Positions 44,239-56,800 are shown, counted from the first letter of the stretch. The stretch: 64,000 nt of DNA from Megamerina dolium (GCA_963854835.1 OY978525.1:49107929-49171928); one strand, 5' to 3'. Translations and numbers: made by a program. The notes: a model not told the origin generated them from the sequence alone.

Positions 44239-45810
44239 ATGAGTGTTCAGCGCTCTCCTCTCCGGCAACGGCAATCGCCTGTTAATGTGTGTGTAAACAA
44301 TAATTTGCAATCACCCGCGCAAACCCCCCCGATAAGTGCATTATCAAAAGAAACAGTTGATACACACTGCACAAGTGAAAGTAACAATGCAAATCTTTTG
44401 CCTGTACATATTCCTCACTCTAACACTACATCAAAATTTGCAACAACAATAAATACAGACAAAAAAAATAATTTGTTCTCTCGTAATATACTATCTCCCT
44501 CTATACCGTGGAGTGTACAATGCGCTTCTCCTGCTGTAACACCAACAGCTACAACATCAAAGCAAACAAATAACGGCCTTTCTACTGAAGTGCATGACCC
44601 AGTAGTTAAAGCAACTAGTGCGATGACTAATAAAAAACCAGTTGCCATTCAAACTGGAATTGATCGTTACATTACTGTAGTAAAGCGAAAAATAAGTCCA
44701 CAAAATTCAAAACAAATGAATTCAACAAAAATTCAAAAGCAGAACACTGGCCCTATTAGTTCGGAAAATAGATACGCTTTGCTTTCAGGTGATGAAAGTG
44801 ACGAAAATATTATCTCTAAGAAAAATTTCAAACGCCCACCCATTTTCTTAAAAGAACGCAACTCAGATAAGTTGATTTCTAGAATTACAAGTCTTATAGG
44901 ACCAAAGAATTTCCACGTTGTTCCTATTCGCAAAGGCCAAATTGAGGAAACGAAAGTGCAAATCTACAGCGAAACTCATTATCGCAAAGTAATTGCGGAA
45001 TTTGATGCTGTAAAAAAGAATTACTACACATATCAGCTAAAAAGTAGTAAGAGCTTAATCGTTGTACTCAAAGGCGTCGAACCCAAAGTTGACATTAACG
45101 AAATCAAACTTGCCCTTCAGGAAGAAGGGTTTCAAGCCAAAACAGTATTCAACATTCTCAACAAGAGCAATATACCTCAACCGTTATATCGTATTGAGCT
45201 TCAGCCTGAAACAAAACCCCTAAAAAAAGGTGACGTACACCCCATATATAAAATTCGATATTTATTGCATCGCAAAATCACAATCGAAGAACCCCATAAG
45301 AGAACTGGACCTCCTCAGTGCAGTAACTGCCAAGAATATGGACATACTAAGACATATTGTACCCTGCCAGCTGTTTATGTGATTTGTGGAGATCTCCATA
45401 AATCAAACATATGCCCAAAATCTAAAGGCGATGCTAGCATGAAAAAATGCAGCAATTGTGGAGGTAATCACACCGCAAATTATAGAAGTTGCCCAGTATA
45501 TACAACCCTAAAGCTAAATTTCTCCGCTAGCAATCAACCTCTAAAACCAGTTGAGCAAACTCAGATAGCCAACTCAAGTAAGAGACAAAATATTGATGCA
45601 ACACAATTCTTCTCTGCAATCCCAAACAAGAATCAAACCAATTCATACGCTAGCGTGTTAAAACAAAACCCACACCAACAAAGCAATGTAAATAATGAGC
45701 AGAAACACTCACTGCCCACCCAACAGCCAAGTACCCTTGAACATTTGCTTCAAACATTAATTCAGAATATGAACCAATTCATGAACTCAATGCAAACAAT
45801 AATGCAATAA
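44239..45810 (+). pseudogene. Jockey ORF1 (Gag-like), full N-terminus, premature stop
   Basis: 523 residues: a Ser/Thr/Pro-rich N-terminus, a basic middle, a region at about residues 230-345 that fits the RNA-binding/PRE_C2HC-type part of Jockey ORF1, then three cysteine clusters (CSNCQEYGHTKTYC, ICGDLHKSNIC, CSNCGGNHTANYRSC). It ends at a TAA (45808-45810) that replaces GAA of copy A, removing the last 17 residues and breaking the ATGA link to ORF2. The protein would bind element RNA and form ribonucleoprotein particles. Confidence 0.9.
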
Positions 45811-45857
45811 ATGATGAAAAATCAATCGATGTTACTCCAAACATTGCTATCCAGACC

Positions 45858-48533
45858 ATGAGTTGTCTCAAGATATGCCACTGGAACGCCAACGGCTTAA
45901 GCCAGCACCGTTTGGAGCTAATTCAATTCCTTGAATCCAACCAGATCGACATAATGATGATATCTGAGACCCATTTCACTGACAAAAATTGCTACCAAAT
46001 ACCATATTACAAACTGTACACCACAAATCATCCGCATGGTAAGGCACGAGGAGGAACTGCCATATTGATAAAAAGCAGAATAAAACATCATGTTCTCGAA
46101 GATTTCAGTAGCGTCTACTTGCAAGCAACATCTATATGTCTGGAAGAATACATCTCTAAGCTAGTAATATCTGCGATATACTGTCCCCCAAGATACAGTA
46201 TTACCGAACAGCAATATAAAGAATTTTTCTCAACTCTTGGTAGCAAATTCTTGGTTGCTGGCGATTTCAACGCCAAACACACTCACTGGGTCTCCCGCTT
46301 AATAACTCCAAAAGGCAGAAGACTATGTTCAATCATCACTAACCATGGCTACGATGTTATTTCAAATGGTCAACAACAAGGCCGACGGACAAGAGGAAAA
46401 TGCCCGATCTCATAGACTTTGGAGTCGCCAAAGGTTTGCAGATGGAAAATATCTCCACAGCGTATAATTATGATCTATCATCTGACCACTCACCCACGGT
46501 AATATCTTTAAAATCACCAAGCCCCCAAGCCAATTGCGTTAGAAAGAAAATAGACTGGTTAAAATTCAAGAAATATATAAATTCCCATCTTCCTCTGAGT
46601 ACTGTATTAAGAAATGGACACGATGTAGACTCAGCACTCGAAAAATTCAACCAGCTCATTAGCTCTCAGCTCAGCCACCTGCACAAAGGTATGCAAGCAA
46701 TCAAACTATAGCCCATACACACCAGCCGATATTGAATTGCTAGTAAGACAGAAAAGAAGACCCCGAAGACATTGGCAAGAATTCAGATCACCGAATCTGA
46801 AAACACAGCTACAGCACTGCACTCGAAAGTTAAAGCAAGCCTTAAAAAATAAAAACAACAAAGAGTTAGAAGAGCACATAGCGAAATTAACACCTGGTGG
46901 AGCGTCAGACTACTCTTTGTGGAAATCAGCAAAAAACTCAAATCGGCCAATTCTCACTGATTCCCCCATCCGTTTGAGTGACGGTAATTGGGCTAGAAGC
47001 AACTGTGAGAAGGGTTTGGCTTTTGCAAACCAAATAAAAAGTGTGTTTACACCCAATCCACCCTCTTCACAGTCCTCATTACCAAAATTAACTTCTCAAC
47101 CTTGCTCAATAACGCTCAAAATTAAAAAAAAGGACATATTCAAAGCAATTTATAAAGATTTAAACCCAAAAAAATCACCTGGTCCAGATAAAATTACCGG
47201 TAAAATGATAAAAGAGCGACCTCCGGCTTCAGTAATTCATCTGATGCACATTTTCAATGCTAGCCTTCGTATTAAACACTATCCCAAATGCTGGAAAACT
47301 TCAAAAATTATTATGATAGCAAAACCAGGAAAAGACCCTACAAAAGTTGCATCGTACAGACCTATCAGCCTCCTGCATCTACTTTCTAAAGTATTCGAAA
47401 AGCTACTTGTCATGAATATAATTCCATTTATTAATCTCAACCAACTGATTCCTCAACATCAGTTTGGATTTAGAAAACAGCACGGCACAATAGAACAGAA
47501 CACTTTTGAAGAAAAAAAGTATTGCTCAGCTGTCTTTCTTGATATCACTCAAGCTTTCGATAAAGTATTGCACGATGGCCTTATTTACAAACTCAAACTA
47601 TTACTGCCTGCAAATGTCTCCTCATTGCTTAGTAGCTACCTCACGAAAAGACAATTTCTCTTACATCACAAGGATTTCACAACAAATCCATTGGATATTT
47701 ACGCTGGCGTTCCTCAGGGAAGCGTTTTGGGCCCCTTACTGTATCTCTTATACACTACAGATATGCCCAGCAATAACTATACATTTATATCGACCTTTGC
47801 TGATGATACGGCAATATTTTGCTCTCGCTCTAACCCCATAGAAGCTACTAAACTCCTGCAGACTCATATCGATTCTCTCGAAATCTGGCTAGCAAAATGG
47901 CGTATAAAAGTTAATGAATCAAAGAGCGTACATGTAACCTTCACGCTAAGGCCAGATACATGTCCCCCACTTAAAATTAATGGCCAATCAGTTCCACAAT
48001 GTTCCTCAACAAAGTACTTGGGTATTCACCTCGACAGAAGGCTGACATGGAAAAATCACATAGAGGCAAAGAAAACTCAGATCAAGCTTAAAATTAATCA
48101 GTTATGGTGGCTGATACACAAAAGATCAAAGTTGAATCTCGAATACAAAGTGCTATTATATAAAGCAATCCTGAAGCCAATTTGGACTTATGGTATTCAG
48201 TTTTGGGGCACCGCATCTCCCTCAAATATCGAAAAATTGCAGCGAATACAATCCAAGTGTCTGCGAATTATTGTAAACGCGCCTTGGTATATGAGGAACG
48301 TTAACATCCATCAAGATTTAAATGTACCCACAATTTCTGAGGAAGTTGCAATGTCTTGCAGAAGCTACATTCAAAAATTACACAGTCATCCGAATCCCCT
48401 TGCTAGGCAATTGTTGCTGAGCACGGGGCATCGTCGATTAAAAAGAAAAGACACACTGAAATTGCTATACCTCGCGACTCAACAAATTGTGATGGAACGT
48501 AGGGAATATCACATAATTTTATTTAGTTTGTAA
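45858..48533 (+). pseudogene. Jockey ORF2 (endonuclease and RT), copy B, damaged
   Basis: Opens at 45858 as in copy A and keeps the endonuclease motifs to AGDFNAKHTHW. A 4-bp loss near 46375 shifts the frame, and a 5-bp loss near 46655 restores it (net -9), so about 280 bp in between are out of frame with a stop at 46413. From 46737 the frame is open to 48533 and includes the intact FADD active site. A further in-frame deletion removes 27 bp (VHRIVTLIR in copy A) at about 47498. The C-terminus runs about 20 residues longer than copies A and C (…ERREYHIILFSL). Not functional. Confidence 0.9.
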
Positions 48534-48609
48534 GATTTGATTACTTATTGTTAGTTTCTAAGTAATTTTAGAAAGATCCAATAAAAAGCTTGTTAAAAAA
48601 AAAAAAAAC

Positions 48610-49243
48610 ATTTTAGCAACAACAGGTCAAAAGGAAAAGGCAATCAAACACCTGAAACTATTAAGGGAGGTCAAGAAAGCAAAGGCCCTTATAGCGGAAA
48701 TTCGGAGACACTGTTATAAACGCAAAGAATTGGAAAACACCCAGGGAAACTACGGGGGGCCCAGGTACAGCCAATAAACCGGGAACCCCAAAATTTTGCT
48801 AAAAGTAGGCCAGTTGAAATGAAAGGTGTCCAAGTTAGATAGCAAGATGGCGGAATTTGGTAGTCAAGCGTCCAGTGGAATTTTAGAACTACACTTAATA
48901 TCTGAAGAGAGAGGGATACCTGCTGATGGTATCATAGGTAGAGACAATTTATGGAACCGATCGGTTATCAATATCAAATATCAAAAATAAGCTGGTTTTC
49001 TTCGGTGAACGAAAACAGCATTTGATGACTTTACCTCTCAAACCGTTGAACGAGGGTAATAGAATACTACACACCAGTGAGGTTGTAGTACCTGGGAAAA
49101 CTATGAGGGTAGTCCCCATTAAACTAATTACAAATTTTGAAACAATTATAGTAGAGAAACAGGAAGCATCTCCTGGAATATATTTAGGTGAGGCATTGGT
49201 CAGTGTGACGGACAACACAGTTGATGTCCCAATTCCAAAATAT
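48610..49243 (+). pseudogene. Element 2: gag end and protease region
   Basis: Collinear with element 1 from about 19190 to 20145: the zinc-knuckle linker (CYKRKELENTQGNYGG-like), then the stretch corresponding to 19790-20100 with VVPGKTMRVVPIKLITNFET (49082-49141). The protease active-site segment is deleted between 48840 and 48885. The frame 49022-49291 is open but meaningless alone. It ends where RTE copy R2 begins. Confidence 0.7.
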
Positions 49244-50112
49244 TACTTACTTACTTACTTATGTGGCCATAACAACCGGGTATCGATTTAGGCCGAAAAT
49301 AACATGCTTCGCCAGCCATCTCTGTTCTTCGCTAGGTGGCGCCAGTTAGAAATTCCAAGCGCCGTCAGGTTTACCAGTACTTGGTTTTTCCACCGGAGGT
49401 TAGATCTTCCTCTTCTGCGTCGTCCTCCAGCGGGTTCCGAATATAACACCTTCTTAGCTGGAGCGTGTTCTTCCATTCGCTCGACATGACCTAGCCAGCG
49501 CAGCCGCTGGATTTTGATGCGCTTTACTATGTTAATATCAGCATACAGCTCATACAGCTCATGGTTGTACCTTATTCGGTACTCGCCACCAACGCAAATA
49601 GGTCCAAAGATCTTGCGTAGGACTCCAAGCATTCGCTCATCCGAGGTGGAAATTGTCCCGGCTTCAGCTCCATATGTTAGGACAGGCATGATGAGAGACT
49701 TGTAGAATGTAGTTTTCGTTCATCGAGAGAGGGCTCGACTTCTCAATTGCGTACTCAGCCCAAAGTAACACCTGTTAGCAAGAGTGATCCTTCGCTTCTC
49801 CAGGCTGACGTTATTACTGCTGTTAATTCTGGTTCAAAGATAGACAAAGTCCCTTACTACTTCAAAAGCGTAGTTGTCAACTGAGACGTCGTGTCCAACA
49901 TGCCGGGACTCTTGGCTTGTTGATACTAGATACTTCGTCTTACCCTTCTTCACCGTGAGACCCATCCGACGTGACTCTCTTTCCAATTCTGAGAATGCTG
50001 CACTGACTGCTCGCGTGTTCATGCCGATTATGTCAATATCGTCGGCATACGCTAACAGCATGACACTTTTGTTGAAGATAGTGCCATTATGTCGTAGATC
50101 AGCAGCTCGTAT
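49244..50112 (-). mobile_element. RTE-type LINE, copy R2, 5'-truncated
   Basis: On the minus strand: RT palm with LLAYADDIDIIGMN (catalytic YADD, 50038-50049), then the C-terminal region with RWLGHVERMEEHAPAKKV and a tail of (GTAA)n at 49244-49260. Frame breaks near 49700-49830. It replaces about 620 bp of element 2 pol that correspond to 20145-20760 of element 1, so a deletion accompanied or preceded the insertion. Confidence 0.85.
49288..49689 (-). pseudogene. RTE C-terminal domain (R2)
   Basis: 133 residues of the region downstream of the RT: MPVLTYGAEAGTIST, LRKIFGPICVGGEYRIRYN, RLRWLGHVERMEEHAP and an Arg-rich RRRRGRSNLRW stretch. The same region is in R3 at 63729-64000. It is separated by frame breaks from the RT palm at 49834-50061. 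Confidence 0.8.
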
Positions 50113-51060
50113 TCAGACAGAGAAAAAACAGCTTTTAGTGCAGGTGTTGGGCAGTATGAATTTAGCAGAATGCCCTTCGGCTTAACAGGAGCCCCTACCA
50201 CCTTCCAAAGACTAATGAACCATGTACTAACAGGACTACAAGGTATAGATTGTTTTGGCTATTTGGATGACATCGTCGTCTATAGTCGGAACTTGTCACA
50301 ACATGAGTTGCGTTTACGAAGAGTATTTGGACTTTTATGTAAACATTACTTGAAGTTAAATACAGAAAAGTGCCAGTTTCTACGAAAAGAGATAATTTAG
50401 CTAGGCCATAAATGCACTGAGGAAGGAGCGATACCGGACTCTGGTAAGGTGAAATGTGTTAAAAATATTTCTGTGCCAAAAACTAAGAAAAATTTTCAGG
50501 CATTTCGAGGTTTAGTAAATTATTACCGAATATTTGTTGAGAATATGGCTAGTATGGCACTGCGAATCAACAAAATACTCAAAAAAGTCGCGAAATTTGA
50601 ATGGACAGAAAAATGTCAGAAAGCTTTTGAATATTTCAAGCAATCAATTAGCTCTCCGCCAATTTTAGCCTACCCAGATTTTTCTAAACCTTTTGTGTTA
50701 ACAACAGATGCCAGCAATGAGGCTGTAGGTGCAATTCTATCATAAGGTGAAATTGGAAAAGATAGACCAATAGGCTTTGCGAGCAGGGCGCTCAGTGATA
50801 CTGAGAAAAGGTATTCTACCCTCGAAATGGAATTCCTGGCCATCGTGTGCGTTGTGAAGAATTATCGAGCTTATCTACTCGGTAGACCGTTCAAGATCTA
50901 CACCGACCACCAGCCACTACGAGGAATTGCAAACCTAAAGGATCAGACATCACATTTAGCACGTTTCAGGCACAAATTATCTGAATTTGATTTTGAAATA
51001 ATTTATAAACCAGGCAAAAGGAACTTGAACGCGGATGCGCTCAGCAGAGTTCCATCTGGA
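50113..51060 (+). pseudogene. Element 2 pol: RT palm and RNase H
   Basis: Contains MPFGLTGAPTTFQRLMNHVL, the catalytic YLDDIVVYSR (about 50260), then a TAG in place of a Tyr codon at 50398, VNYYRIFVENMASM and the RNase H blocks TDASNEAVGAILS (followed by a TAA) and TDHQPLRG. Two nonsense mutations in an otherwise readable frame make it a recent-looking pseudogene. Close to element 1 over its whole length. Confidence 0.85.
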
Positions 51061-51240
51061 CTGGACAATACGATGTGATACATGTAGACAGTCCAGTAAC
51101 GACGACTATTAAAATCGGACAAAATGGTAAAAAGTACCACAACAACTTACTAAAACATTTTTATCAATAAGTAATAGTAGTTTAACAAAGTAATAGTATT
51201 TATGGTAGAAAAAAAAAGAAAATTCAGTTAGAATATAAAA
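51045..51240 (+). pseudogene. Element 2: integrase deleted, C-terminal block and post-pol sequence
   Basis: Directly after the RNase H end (DALSRV) the sequence GTTCCATCTGGACTGG joins the last block before the stop (equivalent to 22718 in element 1). The roughly 1.08 kb integrase region is gone. AGTTCCA occurs at both ends of the deleted segment in element 1 (about 21632 and 22714). Confidence 0.8.
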
Positions 51241-51737
51241 TACAATAGTGTGAAGGAAGAACTATAAGTTAAGCTTCACACAATAATTTAATAAAATCTT
51301 TCCACCAAAATTAGATTAATATTAAATTCAATAATCCAAACCTTTACAAAAAACACCCTACAATAACATAATACCGAGTATGCATAAATGCATGAGAACG
51401 AAATGTACAAAACAAAGATACAAGAGAATTGAAATAATCAGACTAAACAAAATACATAATACTACTGCATTAACTTGTTCAATAACATCAGAACGACACT
51501 CAAAATAATATCGCATATAGATATACAAAAATCAAATTTCAAACAAAATGCACATAACACAAGCAAATGCACAACTATGAAAATTTTGGTTTTGGATATG
51601 AAAGTATAAAATTCCTCAACATGATAATTAAAATAATTCCAACATATATATAATTACATTTATTTATTCTTTTTTCTTTCTCCTTTCCTTCCCTTTAATA
51701 TATCATTTTTGACAACAATAAAATAAAATATTAATAT
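51241..51737. other. Element 2, non-coding 3' region
   Basis: AT-rich, no gene. It continues, after the inserted family M element, at 59120. Confidence 0.5.
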
Positions 51738-52176
51738 TGTTACGTTTTTATTCTGTGAGCGTTTAATTCTATTTGAATTACCTTGTTCGATCACTGGATT
51801 CTGTTAATGATAACTGCAACACTTATTTTATACAACTATATACAGCAACAATTTATTTAATAAACACTATTTACAATCAACTCTGTTTATAATCAACTAT
51901 TTACAATAACACTTTAATGTACTAGCAACTTTTGCCTCTGTATAGATGTTTGCGCAGTCACGTTCGGAAGTAGATTGATTCTCAATTCTCAACACTGGCT
52001 CTATTTATACTCTGTTAGGCAACACCCCAGAATCTTCCTTTATCGAGATTCTTCTCTTCCTTTCTCGTTGGCTTGTTCTGGTTATCGCTTATTTCTTTTT
52101 GTTGACATTCGTTTCGATGCTGCCAATAGAGTCAGTCACAATAGTGATGAGTAATCAACTATCGATACTCGTTACA
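51738..52176 (-). repeat. Family M 3' LTR
   Basis: 439 bp, TG…CA on the minus strand (starts TGTAACGAGTATCG, ends AACGTAACA). One extra A relative to the 5' LTR (CTGTTAGGCAAC against CTGTTGGCAAC). The polypurine tract AAGAGGAGGGCAG (minus strand, 52177-52189) abuts its inner edge. Confidence 0.95.
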
Positions 52177-52189
52177 CTGCCCTCCTCTT
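52177..52189 (-). promoter_or_regulatory. Family M polypurine tract
   Basis: AAGAGGAGGGCAG on the minus strand, directly before the 3' LTR; primer for plus-strand DNA synthesis in this class of elements. Confidence 0.75.
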
Positions 52190-52191
52190 AA

Positions 52192-52458
52192 CCTTGTTCG
52201 TCCCGAACAAGTTTTTATACTTCCCCTCGATATGGCGCAAGTCGCTCCAAGTGCACTACTTTAAACTTTGCTCTTTTATTCCAGGCACGTTGAATGCGAT
52301 ACACTACGTCATTTATCTTTGCTATAATCTCATATGGTCCTTCCCAATGAGTCTGTAGTTTAGGAGACAGGCCTTTCTTTCGTTGTGGATTATGAAGCAT
52401 TACAAGCTCTCCTTCATAGAACCCTTTTGAATTTGCTTTCAAGTCATACCTGGCCTTC
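52192..52458 (-). pseudogene. Family M pol, C-terminal end (cut off by Jockey C)
   Basis: About 82 residues, GELVMLHNPQRKKGLSPKLQ followed by WEGPYEIIAKINDVVYRIQ, are the C-terminal GPY/F-type region of integrase. It is the continuation of the pol frame at 53900-57228: removing 1417 bp of Jockey C and the 12-bp duplication rejoins the two in principle. Confidence 0.9.
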
Positions 52459-53899
52459 ATCTTATCGCTTCATCTGATGCACATTTTCAATGCTATCCTT
52501 CGTATTAAACACTATCCCAAATGCTGGAAAACTTCAAAAATTATTATGATAGCAAAACCAGGAAAAGACCCTACAAAAGTTGCATCGTACAGACCTATCA
52601 GCCTCCTGCCTCTACTTTCTAAAGTATTCGAAAAGCTACTTGTCATGAATATAACTCCATTTATTAATCTCAACCAACTGATTCCTCAACATCAGTTTGG
52701 ATTTAGAAAACAGCACGGCACAATAGAACAAGTCCACCGCATTGTAACTCTGATAAGGAACACTTTTGAAGAAAAAAAGTATTGCTCAGCTGTCTTTCTT
52801 GATATCACTCAAGCTTTCGATAAAGTATGGCACGATGGCCTTATTTACAAACTCAAACTATTACTGCCTGCAAATGTCTCCTCATTGCTTAGTAGCTACC
52901 TCACGAAAAGACAATTTCTCGTACATCACAAGGATTACACAACAAATCCATTGGATATTCACGCTGGCGTTCCTCAAGGAAGCGTTTTGGGTCCCTTACT
53001 GTATCTCTTATACACTTCAGATATGCCCAACAATAACTATACATTCATATCGACCTTTGCTGATGATACGGCAATATTGTGCTCTCGCTCTAACCCCATA
53101 GAAGCTACTAAACTCCTGCAGACTCACGTCGTTTCTCTCGAAATCTGGCTAGCAAAATGGCGTATAAAAGTCAATGAATCAAAGAGCGTACATGTAACCT
53201 TCACGCTAAGGCTAGATACATGTCCCCCACTTAAAATTAATGGCCAATCAGTTCCACAATGTTCCTCAACAAAGTACTTGGGTATTCACCTCGACAGAAG
53301 GCTGACATGGAAATATCACATAGAGGCAAAGAAAACTCAGATCAAGCTTAAAATGAATCAGTTATGGTGGCTGTTACACAAACGATCAAAGTTGAATCTT
53401 GAATACAAAGTGCTATTATATAAAGCAATCCTGAAACCAATCTGGACTTATGGTATTCAGTTTTGGGGCACCGCATCTCCCTCTAATATCGAAAAATTGC
53501 AGCGAATACAATCCAAGTGTCTGCGAATTATTGTAAACGCGCCTTGGTATATGAGGAACGTTAACATCCATCGAGATTTAAATGTATCCACAATTTCTGA
53601 GGAAGTTGCAATGTCCTGCAGAAGCTACATTCAAAAATTACACAGTCATCCGAATCCCCTTGCTAGGCAATTGTTGCTGAGCAAGGGGCATCGTCGATTA
53701 AAAAGAAAAGACACACTGAATATGCTGTAAAATTGCTACATCTCGCGACTCACCAAATTGTGATGGAACGTAGGGGATATCACATAGTTTTATTTAGCTT
53801 GTAAGATTTGAATAATTATTGTTAGTTTCTTGTATTTAAGAAAGATTCAATAAAAAAAAATAAGCTAACAAAAAAAAAAAAAAAAAAATCTTATCGCTT
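52459..53899 (+). mobile_element. Jockey-clade LINE, copy C, 5'-truncated, 12-bp target duplication
   Basis: ATCTTATCGCTT flanks the insert at 52459-52470 and 53888-53899 (the first A is ambiguous with the poly(A)). The insert 52471-53887 starts in the RT part of ORF2 and ends in a poly(A) tail. It differs from copy A by only a few substitutions and shares its 11-bp insertion near the ORF2 end. It splits the integrase of the family M element. Confidence 0.95.
52477..53730 (+). pseudogene. Jockey ORF2, C-terminal 417 residues (copy C)
   Basis: Reverse transcriptase from the segment before SYRPISLLPLLSKVF through FLDITQAFDKVWHDGL, GVPQGSVLGPLLY and FADD to the C-terminus. The frame is open to the same early TAA as copy A. 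The endonuclease and ORF1 are missing, and the apparent start is only the first Met after the truncation point. Confidence 0.92.
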
Positions 53900-56800
53900 A
53901 TCATCTGCGACCGCTCTCTGATGAACCGATGTACTTCATCCAACTGTTCCCGCTGTTCGCTAGTATAATTTCCTTCGGTTGATCTCGTTGGTGTTACAAC
54001 TCCAAATTTTAAATCAGCTGGCAGTCTTAACTCGTTTCCAAAAATTGCCATTGCCGGTGTAGTAGCCGTCGTATCATGTTGTGCGCATCGATATGCCATG
54101 AGGAACATTGGTATATGTACATCCCAGTCTCTTTGGTATTTATCTACGACTTTTCTCAAATATTCCTCCAAGGTACGGTTAAATCGTTCTACCATGCCAT
54201 CAGATTGTGGATGCAAAGGTGTTGTACGAGTTTTGTATATACCCAGCATACAGCATATCTCTTGGAATACAACTGATTCGAAATTTCGACCTTGGTCTGA
54301 GTGTAACTCCATCGGTACACCAAAACGAGTAATCCATTGGTTGACGAATACATCCGCAACTGTACTAGCTTCTTGATTTGGAATGGGGTATACTTCAGGC
54401 CATTTACTGAAGTAATCTATAACCACCAGAACATACTTGTTTCCTGCGTTGCTTATTGGAAATGGTCCAGCTATATCCATAGCAATTCGCTCGAATGGAG
54501 CACCCACGGTGTATTGGTGCATCTTACCTCGACTTTTCTTAGTGGGACCTTTGGCCATTGCACATTGCTTACACTTCCGAATCCAATCAGCGACATGGTC
54601 ATGACATCCAACCCAATAAAATCGTTTCTTTATTTTCTCGACGGTTTTGGTGATTCCCAAATGCCCTCCACTGGAGGCATTGTGATACTCAGCTATCACT
54701 TCATTTATTCTTGCCTTGGGTACCACTAGCAGATCATAAGTGATTTTTCCATCTTCACTTTCCCATGTTCGGAATAAACATCCGTCTCGTAAGTGCAGGC
54801 TTTGCCACTGCGCCCAGTATGCCTTTGCTATTGGACTCTCATTAGCCATCTCTTGCCAATCTGGACGCATGCCCTGCTCCTTGTATTCCATAATCTTTAC
54901 GAGATCTGGGTCGTTCCGCTGATCTTCTTGCACTCGTTCAGTGGTCCATGTCTCCTCCGGCAATATATTTGTAAGTCGTACGTCGACAATGTGCTCCTTG
55001 CTTTCCACTCGAGAACAATGTTTACATTCCATTTTGCAAGGACGACGAGATAGAGCATCCGCGTTGCCGTGATGTCCTCCTTTACGATGTTCGATGGTAA
55101 AATCATAACTCTGCAGCCTTTCAATCCAGCGCGCCAATTGTCCTTCTGGGTTTTTAAATTGCAATAACCACCTTAGCGCTGAGTGGTCAGTTCGTAGATG
55201 AAATGACTGACCGTACAAGTATTTATGGAAATACTTTACACATTCCAGTATTGCGAGCAACTCTCTTCGAGTGACACAGTAGTTTCTTTCTGGCTTCGAC
55301 AGGATTTTACTGTAGTAAGCTATTACTTTTTCTTGCCCATCTATGATCTGAGAGAGCACACCACCTATTCCATAGCCACTCGCATCTGTGTCTAACACAA
55401 ACTTTTGACCAGGTACTGGATACGCTAATACTGGTGCTGAACAGAGTTTTTCTTTCAGTTGTTCGAATGCTTTCTGTTGGTCTTCGCCCCATACAAATGG
55501 TTTGTTCTTTCTTGTTAACTCATGCAGACTGCTGGCGATGTTTGCAAATCCAGGAACAAATCGTCTATAGTAGGTACATAAGCCTAGGAAGCTTCTTAAC
55601 TCGTGAAGATTCGATGGAATAGGCCATTCTTGTACTGCTGCTACTTTCTCCTCGTCGGTATGTACCCCGTCTGTTGTTACTTTATGACCAAGATATTTAA
55701 CTTCTCTCCTGAAGAGTGAACACTTTTTCATATTCAGTTTAAGCCCTGCTGATTGTATACGCTCAAATACTTCTTTCAACTTTTCCAGGTGGTCGTTAAA
55801 ATCTTTTCCCATCACAATAATGTCATCGAGGTACACCAAGCACGTTTTCCAGTGTAGTCCACTGAGTACACGCTCCATCAAACGTTCGAAAGTAGCTGGT
55901 GCATTGCATAAACCAAATGGCATGACTGTAAATTGCCATAGACCATCGCCAATACTGAAAGCTGTTTTCTCTTTGTCTTCCTTACCAAGTTCCACTTGCC
56001 AGTATCCACTTTGCAAATCAAGAGTTGAGAACCACTTCGCACCAGATAGTGTGTCCAGAGTGTCATCGATTCTTGGCAGTGGATAGCTGTCTTTTTTCGT
56101 AATCTCATTCAGCTTTCTGTAATCCACACAGAATCGAGTACTTCCATCCTTCTTCTTTACCAGCACAACTGGTGAACTCCATGGACTCGCTGATGGTTCA
56201 ATAACACCTTGTTTCTGCATATCGGAAATCAGCTTAATGGCTTCGTCTCTTTTGGCCAATGGAACTCGTCGTGGTGTTTGACGAATTGGTCTAGAATCAC
56301 CGGTGTCAATGTGATGCTTCACGATGGTTGTTCGTCCTCCAGTTTTTCCATTTGAAGAAAAGATTGAACTGTACTTCTCCAATAGTTGTAAAGCCTTTTC
56401 TTTTTGCTGGTTGGTAAGCACACCTGCCCATTCTTCCATCTGTGCTTTTATTTCCGCTCTGACAGTTCCTGATCTTCCACTTTTTATCGACGAACTCTTT
56501 TCGCAGTCTACTACGGCAGTGACTTCCTGGCAATGACCAATCACCATTCCTTTCTTCACAACTGTAGATGTATTAGTTGGATTTAATATTCGCACAGGTA
56601 CTTTTCCATTTTCTTTAGGTTCCACTAACGTCCTACCAGGTATGATGTTTTTATTTTGTATTTCTTCATCTGCTTCCACTAACCACAACTTGCCTGTCCC
56701 ATCATCCACATTTATCTGTGCCCAAATCACCGCTTCTGATTTTGCTGGAACCTCTTGGCGTTGACATGCGAGTACTCGTTTCATGTTTCCACTCCGTTTG

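Larger units (their letters stand above)
44106..48608 (+). mobile_element. Jockey-clade LINE, copy B, near full length
   Basis: About 4.5 kb with a 130-bp 5' untranslated region, ORF1, ORF2, AATAAA and a poly(A) tail. Probable target duplication CCTTTTAG (44098-44105) and CATTTTAG (48609-48616), one mismatch. It interrupts element 2 between the zinc-knuckle region of gag and the gag C-terminus: element sequence resumes at 48610 in register with element 1 near 19200. It is the only copy in the window that shows the complete ORF1. Confidence 0.9.

Noticed and set aside
51241..51737. env gene of element 2
   Set aside because: No open frame longer than chance and no fusion-protein-like motif; elements 1 and 2 appear to lack a recognisable env here.
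54337..54729. 130-aa plus-strand frame in family M pol
   Set aside because: Shadow of the minus-strand integrase frame.
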